A DNA stretch of 58,208 nt from Oscillibacter sp. 1-3 (GCF_000403435.2 NZ_KE159709.1:496418-554625); one strand, 5' to 3'. Shown: positions 34,215-43,851, counted from the first letter of the stretch. The notes: generated by a model from the sequence alone, not told the origin. Numbers and translations are program-made.

Positions 34215-35741
34215 TCAGGCGTATTTTTGGGCCGCAAACTTATGAAGGCCAAAGAAGGCAGCCACGATTGCAGCCGCGGCCACTATCAGGCCGAACAGCG
34301 GAGAGAACAGTCCGCCGATCAAAAAACCGGCAGCGGAGCAGATGCCCACGGTCAGGCTGTATGGAAGCTGCGTTCTGACATGCTGAATATGATCTGCGCC
34401 CGCTGCGGTAGAGGCCAGTATCGTAGTATCGGAGATCGGAGAACAGTGATCGCCGAAAACGCCGCCGCTTAAGCACGCGCCGATCATCAGTTCCATGGGG
34501 ATGTTAAACTGTGCGGCGATAGGAAGCGCAATCGGCATTGTGATGGCCCAGACACCCCAGGAGCTCCCGGTAGAAAACCCTACAAAAGCGCCTACTATGA
34601 AAATCATCATCGGCATCAGTCCGGGCGCAATGGAGTTTGCCTCCACCAGATGGATCAGATAGCCCTTCAGATCCATGATGCCGGTCAGAGAACCGATGGA
34701 CCATGCCAATACCAAAATAACCGGAATATCCGCATTCAAAGCGACGCCCTTTGTAAACTGTTCAACTATGTTTTTATAACCGAAGATTCCAGATCTTGCG
34801 CCCAGCAGGCCTGCGGCAACGGAGGCAATAAAGAAACCCAGCGTGATGGACAGTACAATGTTTGCGTTCCGGAATGCTCCGCCAATGCCGTTTGCGCCTG
34901 CGTCGCCAGTCCACAAAATCATGAGAAGCAGAGTGACAAACAGCGTGACCAGCGGAAGAATAAAATTCATTGTCGTAATGTTTTTGCCGGCAAAAAGCGC
35001 GTCCTCGTCCAGATCGTATTTTGTCATTGGCACATCGTTTTCACCAATGAGTTCTCCGGTTTCGATTGCGCGCTTTTCTGCCGCATACATGGGGCCAATA
35101 TCCAATTTGGTCAAGATTACAAAGAGAAGGGCCAACATTCCAAAAATGGCGTAGAAGTTGAAGGGTATGGCTTTTACGAATGTCAGCCAAGGATTTTCAG
35201 AGATCGCCAATGCGGTAAATGCAGCGGCAATCAGACTTGTTGCATAAGAGCTGTAACTGGTGATGGGAGAGAGCGTGGCGAACGGACAGCCCATAACATC
35301 GCAGATATAAGCGAGCTTAACTCTTGAAACATTTAATTTCTCTGTAATCGGGCGCATAATGGAGCCCAGTGTCAATGTCGGCTCTGTGAAGATAAAAGCG
35401 AAGGCGCTGAAAAAGGTAATCAGCTGTGCCTGCATTCTGGTCTTTACTTTTCTGGTAATCAGCTCGCCAAAGGCTTTGGAGGCGCCGGAAACCTTGAACA
35501 TATAGACAAAGCCGCCGCAGGCTGTAATCAGCATCAAAGTGCCTGCGTTTCCGGAACTTGCGATGTTTGGGATAAAAAAGTCGGAAATCATCATCGGGAG
35601 TCCGACCAGCGGATTCCAGCCGCTTATAATAGTTGTGCCGACCCAGAGACCTACAACCAGGGAAAGGATGGTCTGCTTGGTGATCAGTGCTAGACCGATA
35701 GCGACCAATGGTGGAACGATTGTTAAAATACCGTATTCCAT
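34215..35741 (-). CDS. NhaC-family Na+/H+ antiporter-like transporter
   Basis: The 508-residue, roughly 12-helix membrane protein has conserved SPITSYSSYATSLIAAAF, STGSSWGVWAITMPIALP and GGVFGDHCSPISDTTILAS, which are signatures of the NhaC superfamily, whose members exchange Na+ for protons or for organic acids and amino acids (for example lactate/malate or arginine/ornithine exchangers). AAAGGAAA precedes ATG 35741. As the first gene of a catabolic-looking operon, it is more likely a substrate importer or exchanger than a housekeeping pH antiporter. That is inference. Confidence 0.85.
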   Translation of the reverse strand: MEYGILTIVPPLVAIGLALITKQTILSLVVGLWVGTTIISGWNPLVGLPMMISDFFIPNIASSGNAGTLMLITACGGFVYMFKVSGASKAFGELITRKVKTRMQAQLITFFSAFAFIFTEPTLTLGSIMRPITEKLNVSRVKLAYICDVMGCPFATLSPITSYSSYATSLIAAAFTALAISENPWLTFVKAIPFNFYAIFGMLALLFVILTKLDIGPMYAAEKRAIETGELIGENDVPMTKYDLDEDALFAGKNITTMNFILPLVTLFVTLLLMILWTGDAGANGIGGAFRNANIVLSITLGFFIASVAAGLLGARSGIFGYKNIVEQFTKGVALNADIPVILVLAWSIGSLTGIMDLKGYLIHLVEANSIAPGLMPMMIFIVGAFVGFSTGSSWGVWAITMPIALPIAAQFNIPMELMIGACLSGGVFGDHCSPISDTTILASTAAGADHIQHVRTQLPYSLTVGICSAAGFLIGGLFSPLFGLIVAAAAIVAAFFGLHKFAAQKYA

Positions 35742-35914
35742 AAGAATTTCCTTTCACAGCAATTGATGATTTGTTTCTTTCTGCACGTCTTTTTGGATAT
35801 CCATTATGGACAGTATATTACATTTTTATTGATAAATCATTATCTGCAATGTCTGAAACATGCAGATAGATTACTCCTAAAAGGATAGTTCCGTTTTGGC
35901 GCTGTTTTCACCTG
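35742..35914 (-). promoter_or_regulatory. Operon leader with a possible operator
   Basis: The minus strand has TATACT near 35817-35812 as a -10 with no good -35, and the inverted repeat GATAA-N4-TTATC at about 35831-35844 directly upstream. A weak -35 with an adjacent palindrome suits an activator-dependent promoter, plausibly bound by the PucR-type protein. Confidence 0.4.
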
Positions 35915-37495
35915 TCAGTGATCTCTTTGGATGTCCAGGAGATGAATACCCAGTTCCAAAAAAAGCCGCGCAGTTCCGTTTTCCAGGTCAATGCGAAACG
36001 TATGTTTCAGCTTTTCTATACGGTAGAGCATGGTCTTATAGTGGATAAAAAGTTTTTCGGACGCCCGCCGGGCATTACAATTGCACTCCAGATAGACCTT
36101 CAGCGTGTCATAGAGCTGTGTGTGATTCTGCCGGTCATAGCTCCAGATGTCCTGCAGGTTTTGAGGGATTACCTCTTCCAATCCGCCGATTTCATTGAGG
36201 CGCATGAATAGACGCAGCAGGCTGTTATCGGCATAGCAGGCGATAAAGCTCTGCCCTTTTCCGTTGATTAGCTCGCCATAGGAGATGGTAGCCCACACCT
36301 GGTGGTAGCTGGCAGAGACATTGGTCAGTCCCTGAACAATATCGCCGATACCAATTTGAAAATGCATGCCGTCGAACTGCTGCTCCAGCATGTGGAGCAG
36401 TTTTCCGCAGTAGGCCTTCATGTCGTCGTAGCTTTCACCATTTCCGTGTTGTCCGGTTCTGTGCAGAATATAAATGGTGGTGTTAAATTTACTCACAATA
36501 TCCTGCTTATAGACTTTTCGGTTGAAATTTTCAATATGATTCATAATGCGGTCGTTCATGAATTCATATTGGGTGATATATCCGTTGGTATCAAATTTGA
36601 GTTCATTCATTGGTCCGGCCGGATTGATTGCCAGGAAGCAATAATTTGCATTGATCGTCACGCCCAGCCGTTTCGCGCGGCGTTTGATTTCCTCCTCCTT
36701 GTTCTCCTTGCGGTAAATCAAATCATAGATAAAATCGCTGACAAATTTATATTCCACATTTCGGAGTTCCAGCCGGCGGCGCATTTCCGTCAAAACAGAA
36801 TTGGCGAAGATCTCCAGAATCATCATGTCCATTTCTTCGTAGGGAGTTTCCAGGTCGAAAATAGCGAGGTATCCCTTGGGCATTCCCCCCAGCAGCACGG
36901 GATAGAGCAGACGGGTACAGCCGGGCTTCGGCGCATCCGGCCTGGAAAAGAATACCCGCTGTTTATAGTAAAAGAGATTGTGCATCTCACAGCGCTGCAA
37001 ATCGCTTTCATCCCGGTCATACTCGCTGATCCGCTCGTCCGTTATATCTGTGACGTCAAAAAACTCGTCATAAATGATAACCGGATTTTTCATCAGGCTG
37101 TGAAAATATTGAATCATGGTAAGCAGGTTTGGCTGCTTCAGCGTAATGTCATTAAACCTCAGATTGGTTTCAATGATTTTTTCGTACCAGATCCGTTTGT
37201 GTTCTGCAAATACGGTCTGGAGCTGATAGGCAGTTTTGTATAATGATTCCAGGCTGTTGAAGCACAGCTGGTTCTCCTGAGCAGCGGCTTCTGGTTGAAA
37301 TTTGCCAGCGGAGGTTATGTCATTCCGATTTAGTGACAGATACAGGGTCTTTTGGCAGGAAGGATCAGGATCTTCCGTTTTAATCTGTTCAATTGACTGA
37401 ATATTCAGCCGTGGCTTTACAGAAATCAGGAGACCGGCCAGTTCCGTACAGCCCATTTCATTGGCAAGTGTGATGAGATCGTCTATTTTACACAT
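35915..37495 (-). CDS. PucR/CdaR-type transcriptional regulator
   Basis: The 526-residue regulator has an N-terminal sensing region, a central GGDEF-like fold (about 250-400, with INANYCFLAINPAG) and a C-terminal PucR helix-turn-helix (TLKVYLECNCNARRASEKLF followed by HYKTMLYRIEKL). Such proteins activate catabolic operons in response to substrate or nitrogen status. It stands immediately upstream of, and in the same direction as, nhaC-amidohydrolase-EamA, its probable target. ATG 37495 has GAGGGA. Confidence 0.85.
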   Translation of the reverse strand: MCKIDDLITLANEMGCTELAGLLISVKPRLNIQSIEQIKTEDPDPSCQKTLYLSLNRNDITSAGKFQPEAAAQENQLCFNSLESLYKTAYQLQTVFAEHKRIWYEKIIETNLRFNDITLKQPNLLTMIQYFHSLMKNPVIIYDEFFDVTDITDERISEYDRDESDLQRCEMHNLFYYKQRVFFSRPDAPKPGCTRLLYPVLLGGMPKGYLAIFDLETPYEEMDMMILEIFANSVLTEMRRRLELRNVEYKFVSDFIYDLIYRKENKEEEIKRRAKRLGVTINANYCFLAINPAGPMNELKFDTNGYITQYEFMNDRIMNHIENFNRKVYKQDIVSKFNTTIYILHRTGQHGNGESYDDMKAYCGKLLHMLEQQFDGMHFQIGIGDIVQGLTNVSASYHQVWATISYGELINGKGQSFIACYADNSLLRLFMRLNEIGGLEEVIPQNLQDIWSYDRQNHTQLYDTLKVYLECNCNARRASEKLFIHYKTMLYRIEKLKHTFRIDLENGTARLFLELGIHLLDIQRDH

Positions 37496-37629
37496 ACTGC
37501 ATCCCTCATTTTCCTCAAGTTAGAGCCTTTGCTTCCCGGCGGAGTTGTGCTGAATATTTGCAGATATGATTCTGTCTCGTTCCCTGCGGGTAATAAAATC
37601 TTTTGCTGCGAGATATTCTAATAAGTATC

Positions 37630-37793
37630 TAGGCGTTGTTTGAAAAATGGCCGAATGCCCAACGGCGAGAGATATTTTTGCCAATCAAGGCAAATTTTTG
37701 CAGGCGGGCTGACGCCCGGCAAGAAAATTTAACGCAGAGTGGCGGATCAAGATCCACCGTTTGGGCGTTTTCACTTTTTTCAAACATGGCCTA
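37630..37793 (+). repeat. Dispersed 164-base palindromic repeat, copy 2
   Basis: It starts TAGGCGTTGTTTGAAAAATG and ends TTTTTTCAAACATGGCCTA, with the internal blocks of copy 1 in inverse orientation. It lies in a 796-base gap (37496-38291) that has no gene. Confidence 0.88.
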
Positions 37794-38013
37794 ATTCCAA
37801 TTTGATCTGCCAGCTGGTTTTTTTCTATTTTCTGCCGCATAGCACATCTTTTGAAGCAATTATAGCAGACATAGCAAAATTTTGAAATAGGAATTACCTT
37901 TTTGAAATAGCATGCAAGATATAGCAAGTATATTTGCATGGCGCGTTAGCCGTGTTATAGTCAGCATTACAGCTTAAGCACGGGAAGTGAGTGTTTTTCC
38001 GCTGCCAGGGCTT

Positions 38014-38055
38014 AGAAGCTGTATTCACAGGTGTGGAACGATGAATACAGCTTCT
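38014..38055. terminator. Perfect 14-bp hairpin in the intergenic gap
   Basis: AGAAGCTGTATTCA (38014-38027) pairs with TGAATACAGCTTCT (38042-38055) around a 14-base loop. Direction and role are unclear. Confidence 0.5.
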
Positions 38056-38120
38056 TAAAGTCCTGCGATCTGAAATTTTTACTTTTTAAGGTTCTATGTT
38101 TTTATTCCTTCATAAACATA

Positions 38121-38159
38121 ACAAAACCTGTGCATAACGTTGTTATGCACAGGTTTTGT
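38121..38159. terminator. Perfect 18-bp hairpin next to a tRNA relic
   Basis: ACAAAACCTGTGCATAAC, loop GTT, and its exact complement. It is terminator-like in both directions and separates the tRNA-Arg relic from the rest of the gap, in the same way the hairpin at 10592-10626 sits beside the intact tRNA-Arg. Confidence 0.6.
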
Positions 38160-38169
38160 CTAATTTTAC

Positions 38170-38216
38170 ACGCCCTGAGAGATTCTAAACTCCTGATTCT
38201 TCTAGCCCGCAGCTTG
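38170..38216 (-). pseudogene. Decayed tRNA-Arg 3' end (probable old attachment site)
   Basis: ACGCCCTGAG-A-GATTC-T-AA and the final AGCTTG align with the island attachment block (ACGCCCTGAGGGATTCGAA... and AGCTTG after 471), with about ten mismatches and a small indel between. The AGCTTG junction matches the left attachment copy, not the intact tRNA, so this looks like the relic of a formerly integrated element's distal end. Confidence 0.55.
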
Positions 38217-38291
38217 CGTGCGGATAACCAAAGGGCAATTTTGTTCCTGTATGTCACAGCGCACTCCTCGCCCGAATTACTTTTACCCTGT

Positions 38292-40406
38292 TCATTCCGC
38301 TGCCGCCGCAGGTATTTCCCGCTTCGACTCTTTGGCCTTCCGCCAGTGGAGGCTGGTTTTGTGAATCAGCGGCTCGCATACGCACAGGATGGAGGGCATG
38401 AGGAACATGCTCATCACCGCCGAGATCAGCGCACCCCGGGCCAGCATGACGCAGATGGAGCTGATAATCTCGATCTCTGAGATGAGTCCCACGCCCAGCG
38501 TGGCGCAGAACATGACCAGAGAGCTGGTGATGATGGAGCCATCGGAGGCGGTGGCGGCGATCTCAATGGCCTCCACAGCGGATTTGCCGTTTTGAAGCTC
38601 CTCCCGGAACCGGGTGGCCAGCAATATGGCGTAGTCCACTGTGGCGCCCAGCTGGACGCAGCCGATGATGGTGGGAGAGACAAAGGGAATTACGGCGCCG
38701 GTGAAATAGGGAATGCCCTGGTTGATGAAGATGGCCAGCTCAATGGCCGCCACCAGCACCACCGGCATGGAGAGGGAGCGGAACACCCAGGCCACGATCA
38801 GCAGAATGGCGCCGATGGAGATGTAGTTGGTGACCTGGAAGTCCACGGCGGAGGTGGTGATCAGGTCGTCGGTGAGCGCGGCCTCGCCGGTGATGAGGGC
38901 CTCCGGGTCGTAGCTCTTCACCAGGCTGTTCAAGGTTTTCAGCTGAGCCGAAACCTGGTCGGAGGCGGTGGCGTACTCGGAGTTCACCATCAGCAGCTGC
39001 CAGCCGTCCTGCTTGAGCATATTCCGCACCTCCTCCGGGATGAAGAAATCCGGAATGCCGGAGCCCAGCATGGCGTGGTAAGAGAGGACGGAGGTGATGC
39101 CGTCAATCTCCCGGATGGAGGCCTCCAGCTGGTTCATATCCGTGGCGGGGATGTCGTCCCGCAGGAGGATAAAGTGAGACCCGGCCATATCGAATTCGTC
39201 TTTGAGCTTGTTGTTGGCCACGATGGAGGTCATGTCCTGGGGCAGGGCCTCGTCCAGCTTATAGTACACACCGGTATGGGACTGGGCGTATACCGCCGGG
39301 AGGAAGAGAATCAGGAAGAGGGCTGTCATCCACCTGCGGCGGCGGATCACCGCGTGATTGAGCTTGGTGAAGTCCGGCAGGAGGCTCTTGTGCCGGTGCT
39401 TTTCGATCCGCTTGTCAAAAAGCAGCAGCAGAGCGGGCAGCACCAGCACCACAGTGGCCACACCCAGCACCACGCCCTTGGCCATAACGATGCCGATGTC
39501 CCGCCCTAGGGTCAGCCGCATGAAGCACAGGGCCAGAAAGCCGGCGATGGTGGTGAGACTGGAGCCGGAGAGAGAGGTGAAGGCCGCCACGATGGCCTTG
39601 GCCATGGCGTCCCGCTTGTCGTCCCAGCGGGATTGTTCCTCCTTGTAACGGTGGTAGAGGAAGATGGAGTAGTCCATGGTGACGCCCAGCTGCAAAACGG
39701 CGGCGATGGCCTGGGTGATGTAGGAGATCTCCCCCAGAAAGATGTTGGTGCCGAAGTTGTAGATAATGGCCATGCCGATGCTGGCGAGAAAGACAAAGGG
39801 CAGCACCACAGATTCCATGGTCAGAGACATGGCCGCCAGTGACAAAACCACCGCCAGCCCCACATACACAGGCAGCTCCCGGTCCACCAGGTCCTTTGTG
39901 TCCTTGATGACCACGGAGAACCCTGCCAGGAAGCACTTCTCGTTGCAGATAGAGCGGATGGCGTCAATGGCCTCCATGGTCTCCTGGTCCGCGCCGGACT
40001 TGTCGTACTGGATAATCATCATGGTGGCGTCCCCGGCGTAGAACATATCCCGCAGGCTTACAGGGATGAAGTCGATGGGGATCTGGATGCCCACGGCGTT
40101 GGAAAGCCACACGGCGTTGGAGACGCTGGGCACGTCCTTGATGGCGTTAATCAGGTCGTTGGTGTAGGCGGCGGGCATTCCCTCCACAATGAGCATGCTG
40201 GTGGCGGCCATGTGAAAGGGCTCCTCCAGCAGCCGTTCCCCCTGAGAGGACTCCAGGTCCTGGGGCAGGTAGGTGAGGATGTCGTAATTGACTCGGGTGC
40301 CCAGGTATCCCAGGGCGGAGGGAATCAGCATTGCCGCGGCGATGAGGGCCACCAGCTTGGGATTTCGGGTCAGCAGGCGGGCAATTTTGTCAAGCAAGGA
40401 AAACAC
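38292..40406 (-). CDS. MMPL/RND-family transporter
   Basis: The 704-residue protein has about 12 membrane helices in two repeats, each starting with one helix and a large extracellular loop, for example KLVALIAAAMLIPSALGYL then NYDILTYLPQDL, and ending in a five-helix bundle with GVTMDYSIFLYHRYKEE and GATVDYAILLATRFREE (the Asp-Tyr relay typical of MMPL). MMPL proteins export lipids or hydrophobic compounds using the proton gradient. It starts at GTG 40406, 32 bases after the coiled-coil protein gene, so the two form an operon opposite a TetR regulator. Confidence 0.9.
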   Translation of the reverse strand: MFSLLDKIARLLTRNPKLVALIAAAMLIPSALGYLGTRVNYDILTYLPQDLESSQGERLLEEPFHMAATSMLIVEGMPAAYTNDLINAIKDVPSVSNAVWLSNAVGIQIPIDFIPVSLRDMFYAGDATMMIIQYDKSGADQETMEAIDAIRSICNEKCFLAGFSVVIKDTKDLVDRELPVYVGLAVVLSLAAMSLTMESVVLPFVFLASIGMAIIYNFGTNIFLGEISYITQAIAAVLQLGVTMDYSIFLYHRYKEEQSRWDDKRDAMAKAIVAAFTSLSGSSLTTIAGFLALCFMRLTLGRDIGIVMAKGVVLGVATVVLVLPALLLLFDKRIEKHRHKSLLPDFTKLNHAVIRRRRWMTALFLILFLPAVYAQSHTGVYYKLDEALPQDMTSIVANNKLKDEFDMAGSHFILLRDDIPATDMNQLEASIREIDGITSVLSYHAMLGSGIPDFFIPEEVRNMLKQDGWQLLMVNSEYATASDQVSAQLKTLNSLVKSYDPEALITGEAALTDDLITTSAVDFQVTNYISIGAILLIVAWVFRSLSMPVVLVAAIELAIFINQGIPYFTGAVIPFVSPTIIGCVQLGATVDYAILLATRFREELQNGKSAVEAIEIAATASDGSIITSSLVMFCATLGVGLISEIEIISSICVMLARGALISAVMSMFLMPSILCVCEPLIHKTSLHWRKAKESKREIPAAAAE

Positions 40407-40438
40407 CGTCCGTTCTCAGAAGTTGCTGTTTCACCGTA

Positions 40439-42973
40439 TTATTGAAAAATTCCTGTGATGGCGGTCCAGAAGTCCCGGAACATCTGGGTCACCCGGCCCC
40501 AGAAGGTGGTTTCCGCGGCCTGAGACTCGGCAGGGACTTCCCGGGCCGCATCCTCCGTCTTGATCTCCTGAGAGCGGATGAGCACCTGCACACTGACGGG
40601 GGAGGGGTTCTCCTCCGAGGTCAAGGATACCGCCGGGGCTCCGGCATCCATCAGCAAGAGGTTGTTCACGTCGCCGGTGTACTCTGTCCAGGTATCCTCG
40701 ATGATCTGGTCGATCTTCTCCTTGGCCTCCCGGACATCGCCGGTGGCGTCCACGCTGCGTGCGGTCTTCCGCAGCGCCGCGGCCAGACCTGTCAGGCTCT
40801 CCTGGGTGCCGCTGTCCAGCTGTGTGCCGGATTCCTTGGCCAGCTTGCGGAAGGAGGTGAGAAAGCCGGTGGTGTCGTCCACGGTGACCACCATGTCCTC
40901 CACCAGCGTCCGGGTGTCCTCCAAGGTGTTGTGGAGGCCGGGGACGCGGCGGTTGATGGTGTCGTCCAGGTCCCGGACCTCCGCCAGAAGATCGTCCACC
41001 TGGTTCAGAATGTCCCTGCCTACGTCCGCCAGGCTGTCCAGATGCCCCAGGGTGGTGTCCGTTTTTCCCACGAGGCTGCCCAGATCCCCGGCGAGGCCTC
41101 CGCCTCCCAGGTGGTTCAGCAGGTTTTTCAGATTTTCCAGGAGCCCTGTGAACCTTGTGGCGTCGTGATCCTGATTCAGATGGGCCAGAGTTTTTCCGGT
41201 CTGAGCGTACAAGGCCTTTTGGGCCAGGATCTTGGCGATGTTCTCCGGCGTCTGCTGGTCTGCCGGGAGTTTGTTGATGTCACTCAGCATCAGCATGGCG
41301 GTGAAGAAGCCCGCCTTATCCATGGGGCGGTCCGCGCCGCCGGTGACGGCGGCGTAGACCTGCTCCATCACGACCAGTTTTGGCTTTGCGGCAGCGTATG
41401 CCGCCGCCTGGTCCGGTGTCAGCTGGCTTGCGCCGATGAGGTATTGAAGGGCCTGCTCTGCCGTCAGCCCCGGCTGGGCCGCCTGGACCTGGGCGACGGC
41501 GCTGTCCACGGCCTGTACCTGGCCCAGCAGGGCCTGGGCCTCCGCCGCGCTGGCGGCGGATTTGGAGGCCAGCAGGGCGGCAATTTGGAATTGGGAGTAT
41601 GTAATCGTCTCCGCTCCGGCCGCCGTGCCGTTCCAAACAGTCTCCAGCCCCTGGACCTGGGTCAGGATGTCCGAGAGCTTTTGCCCTTGAATCTTGATAT
41701 GCTGCCGGATGTTCTCCGGGATCTCGGAGATGATGCCGCCGCTGATCTGAATATCCAGAGCCTTCAGCAGGGTCTCCAGCTCCTCTAGGCTGTCCTGGAG
41801 AGCCTTTAAGTCCGCCGCCAGCCGGTTCAGATTGGCCTCCATACTGCCGCTGCCGCTGCGGATGTCCCGAATATCCCGCTGCAGGTCCCGGAGGCTGTCG
41901 TTCACATCGTCCAGACTGCCCCGCAGGCCTACGGCGGCGTCCGCCACGCTGGAGAGGGCGCCGGTGACGTCATCCACCGCGTCCCCGGTGCCGGTGAGAT
42001 GGCCGGGGAGGGTGTTCAGAGAGCCGCTCAGCCGCTCCAGATCCGCCAGGACCCTGTCGCCGTCCTGGTAGATCTGGTCCTTGCCTGCGGAGATGGTATT
42101 CCGGGCCTGGTTCAGTTCATCCAGGCCGTCGGCGGTGTCCCGCAGGCTGCCGCTGAGGTCCATGAAGGTGTCCAGCAGCGTGTCAAGGCTTCCGGAGAGG
42201 GCGTCGTAGTCCTCCTCCAGCTCGTCTTTGCGCTGGGAGAGCTTTGCGATTTCCTCCAACTGGCTGAGGGTGGCGGGAACCATCAGAAAAGTCATGCCGC
42301 CGAAGGAAAAGTCCTCGGCTCCCACCCGGATGACGAAGTGCTGCTCCTCTCCCGGCAGGGCGATGAACAGCACCGCCCGCAGGTTGCCGATCAGCTGCAC
42401 CTGAGCCCCCGGAGCCTCCAGGGACAGGATGTCGTCCTGGTTGAACATGGCCATGGCTTCCAGAGTGTAGTTGTACCGGGCGTACTCGCTGGCCTCCTCG
42501 TTGGGAACGGCGTCCACAGTGATCTCCACCACGCCGGTCTTGCCCGCCAGATCCTCCGCCCGGACAGCTACCCCGTTAAGGGTGTAGGAGATGGAGAGGG
42601 TCCAGGGCAGGCTCTGAAAGGGCTTCGCCGTCTTGCCCTCAAAGTAGAAGTGGGCAGGGGCCTGATCGAAACGGAACTCCGTAACACCCTCCCGGACCAC
42701 CGGGACGGTGCCGTCGGTGAGGTTCACCACCTGGTCGTAGACGCCGCGGTCTGTCAGGACCGAGGCGCCGTTGAGGGTATAGCTCTTCACCACGCTGCCC
42801 TCTGTGAGATTGCCGTAGTAGTCCAGCGTGGCGTAGTAGGCCTCGTCATAGGTGGGGGACACACCGTCGCCGATGGCCCCCGACGCCGCCGCGGGGAGGA
42901 TCAGGGAGGCGGTCAGGGCGCCGGCCAGCGCGAGAGCCAGGACGCGCGGGCCTGTTCCAGGGAATCGCTTCAT
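40439..42973 (-). CDS. Exported coiled-coil protein, partner of the MMPL transporter
   Basis: The 844-residue product has a signal peptide (about 1-31), a beta-rich N-terminal domain (about 35-240) and a long helical region (240-800) of heptad repeats rich in LxxLxxSL and GSGSMEANLNRLAADLKALQ-like segments, resembling the repeats of YhgE/Pip-type proteins. No second membrane segment is clear, although the last 25 residues are hydrophobic (WGRVTQMFRDFWTAITGIF). The gene order suggests it forms a periplasm-like adaptor or wall-spanning component for the MMPL pump. I recognise no named family. Confidence 0.75.
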   Translation of the reverse strand: MKRFPGTGPRVLALALAGALTASLILPAAASGAIGDGVSPTYDEAYYATLDYYGNLTEGSVVKSYTLNGASVLTDRGVYDQVVNLTDGTVPVVREGVTEFRFDQAPAHFYFEGKTAKPFQSLPWTLSISYTLNGVAVRAEDLAGKTGVVEITVDAVPNEEASEYARYNYTLEAMAMFNQDDILSLEAPGAQVQLIGNLRAVLFIALPGEEQHFVIRVGAEDFSFGGMTFLMVPATLSQLEEIAKLSQRKDELEEDYDALSGSLDTLLDTFMDLSGSLRDTADGLDELNQARNTISAGKDQIYQDGDRVLADLERLSGSLNTLPGHLTGTGDAVDDVTGALSSVADAAVGLRGSLDDVNDSLRDLQRDIRDIRSGSGSMEANLNRLAADLKALQDSLEELETLLKALDIQISGGIISEIPENIRQHIKIQGQKLSDILTQVQGLETVWNGTAAGAETITYSQFQIAALLASKSAASAAEAQALLGQVQAVDSAVAQVQAAQPGLTAEQALQYLIGASQLTPDQAAAYAAAKPKLVVMEQVYAAVTGGADRPMDKAGFFTAMLMLSDINKLPADQQTPENIAKILAQKALYAQTGKTLAHLNQDHDATRFTGLLENLKNLLNHLGGGGLAGDLGSLVGKTDTTLGHLDSLADVGRDILNQVDDLLAEVRDLDDTINRRVPGLHNTLEDTRTLVEDMVVTVDDTTGFLTSFRKLAKESGTQLDSGTQESLTGLAAALRKTARSVDATGDVREAKEKIDQIIEDTWTEYTGDVNNLLLMDAGAPAVSLTSEENPSPVSVQVLIRSQEIKTEDAAREVPAESQAAETTFWGRVTQMFRDFWTAITGIFQ

Positions 42974-43018
42974 GTTGAATCACTCCAAAATTAAAATACA
43001 ATCAAAACTTTCGACGCC

Positions 43019-43047
43019 TTGCCAGCGAGCAGATTTTTTGCTATACT
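43019..43047 (+). promoter_or_regulatory. Promoter of the TetR regulator gene
   Basis: TTGCCA (43019-43024), 17 bases, TATACT (43042-43047), about 30 bases before the start codon. It lies 45 bases from the divergent MMPL operon, so one operator could control both. Confidence 0.8.
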
Positions 43048-43076
43048 GTTTTTCAAAAGCGAAGAGGAGGACGACG

Positions 43077-43643
43077 ATGAACCGCACAAAGCAGGTCCTC
43101 AGCGAGACCTTCTGGCAGCTTCTGGAGGAGATGCCATACAGCAGGATTACTGTCAAGGAAATCGTGGACCGGTGCCACGTGAACCGGAACACCTTCTATT
43201 ACCACTTTCAGGATATTCCCGCCCTGGCGGAGGCCACCATGCAGGAGTGGGTGGACGGGATTCTGGAAAAGCACTTCAACTTCGGAAATCCGCAGGAATG
43301 TCTGCTCCCCCTGGTGGAGGGCTGTATTGTTCGGAAGCGGGCCATCCTTCATATTTACCGCTCTGTGCAGCGGGAGGAGTTTGTGCGTCATTTGAACGGC
43401 ATGATTGATCACGCGGTCAGCGTTTACGCCGACGGGGTGACAAGCACCCTGGAGGCGGATTTGGAGGCGCTGCCGGTTTTGTGCCATTTTTATAAGTGTG
43501 CGGGAATCGGGCTGGTGCTGGATTGGCTGGATCGGGACATGGATTACGATATGCCGGATTTTCTGGAGACAGTGTGTGCGCTTTTTCAGGGGACTTTTCA
43601 AAAGGTGCTGCTGAAAAAAACGGAGGAGCCGCTGCCGCTTTGA
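43077..43643 (+). CDS. TetR/AcrR-family regulator
   Basis: The 188-residue protein has an N-terminal TetR helix-turn-helix (ITVKEIVDRCHVNRNTFYYH) and a ligand-binding C-terminal half with VEGCIVRKRAILHIYRSVQR, close to the DhaS/TetR_C_33-like group. GAGGAGG precedes ATG 43077. The open frame upstream overlaps the divergent gene and its promoter and is not real. It is transcribed divergently from the coiled-coil/MMPL operon, which it probably represses. Confidence 0.88.
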   Translation: MNRTKQVLSETFWQLLEEMPYSRITVKEIVDRCHVNRNTFYYHFQDIPALAEATMQEWVDGILEKHFNFGNPQECLLPLVEGCIVRKRAILHIYRSVQREEFVRHLNGMIDHAVSVYADGVTSTLEADLEALPVLCHFYKCAGIGLVLDWLDRDMDYDMPDFLETVCALFQGTFQKVLLKKTEEPLPL

Positions 43644-43720
43644 CTTCCGCGCAGGCGGCTCCGGCAGGGCCGCGCTTCACTGTATGCAGTTTATCGGAGA
43701 CGGGAAAAAACAGCAATAGA

Positions 43721-43767
43721 CAAATAAACGGCCGGTGCCTAAAATTTAGGCACCGGCTGTTTATTTG
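43721..43767. terminator. Bidirectional palindromic terminator
   Basis: CAAATAAAC-G-GCCGGTGCCTAAA with exact complement around a single central base. It ends the TetR gene. Confidence 0.85.
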
Positions 43768-43851
43768 CCCAAATCCCCCGGCGGGCTGACCGCCGGCCGG
43801 GGATGACAGAGATAATGGAGAGGGAGGCCTCGGCATCAGCGGCGCTCAGCT

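Noticed and set aside
37685..37939. Open frame overlapping repeat copy 2
   Set aside because: More than half of it is the non-coding dispersed repeat, and the same frame is not open in other copies.
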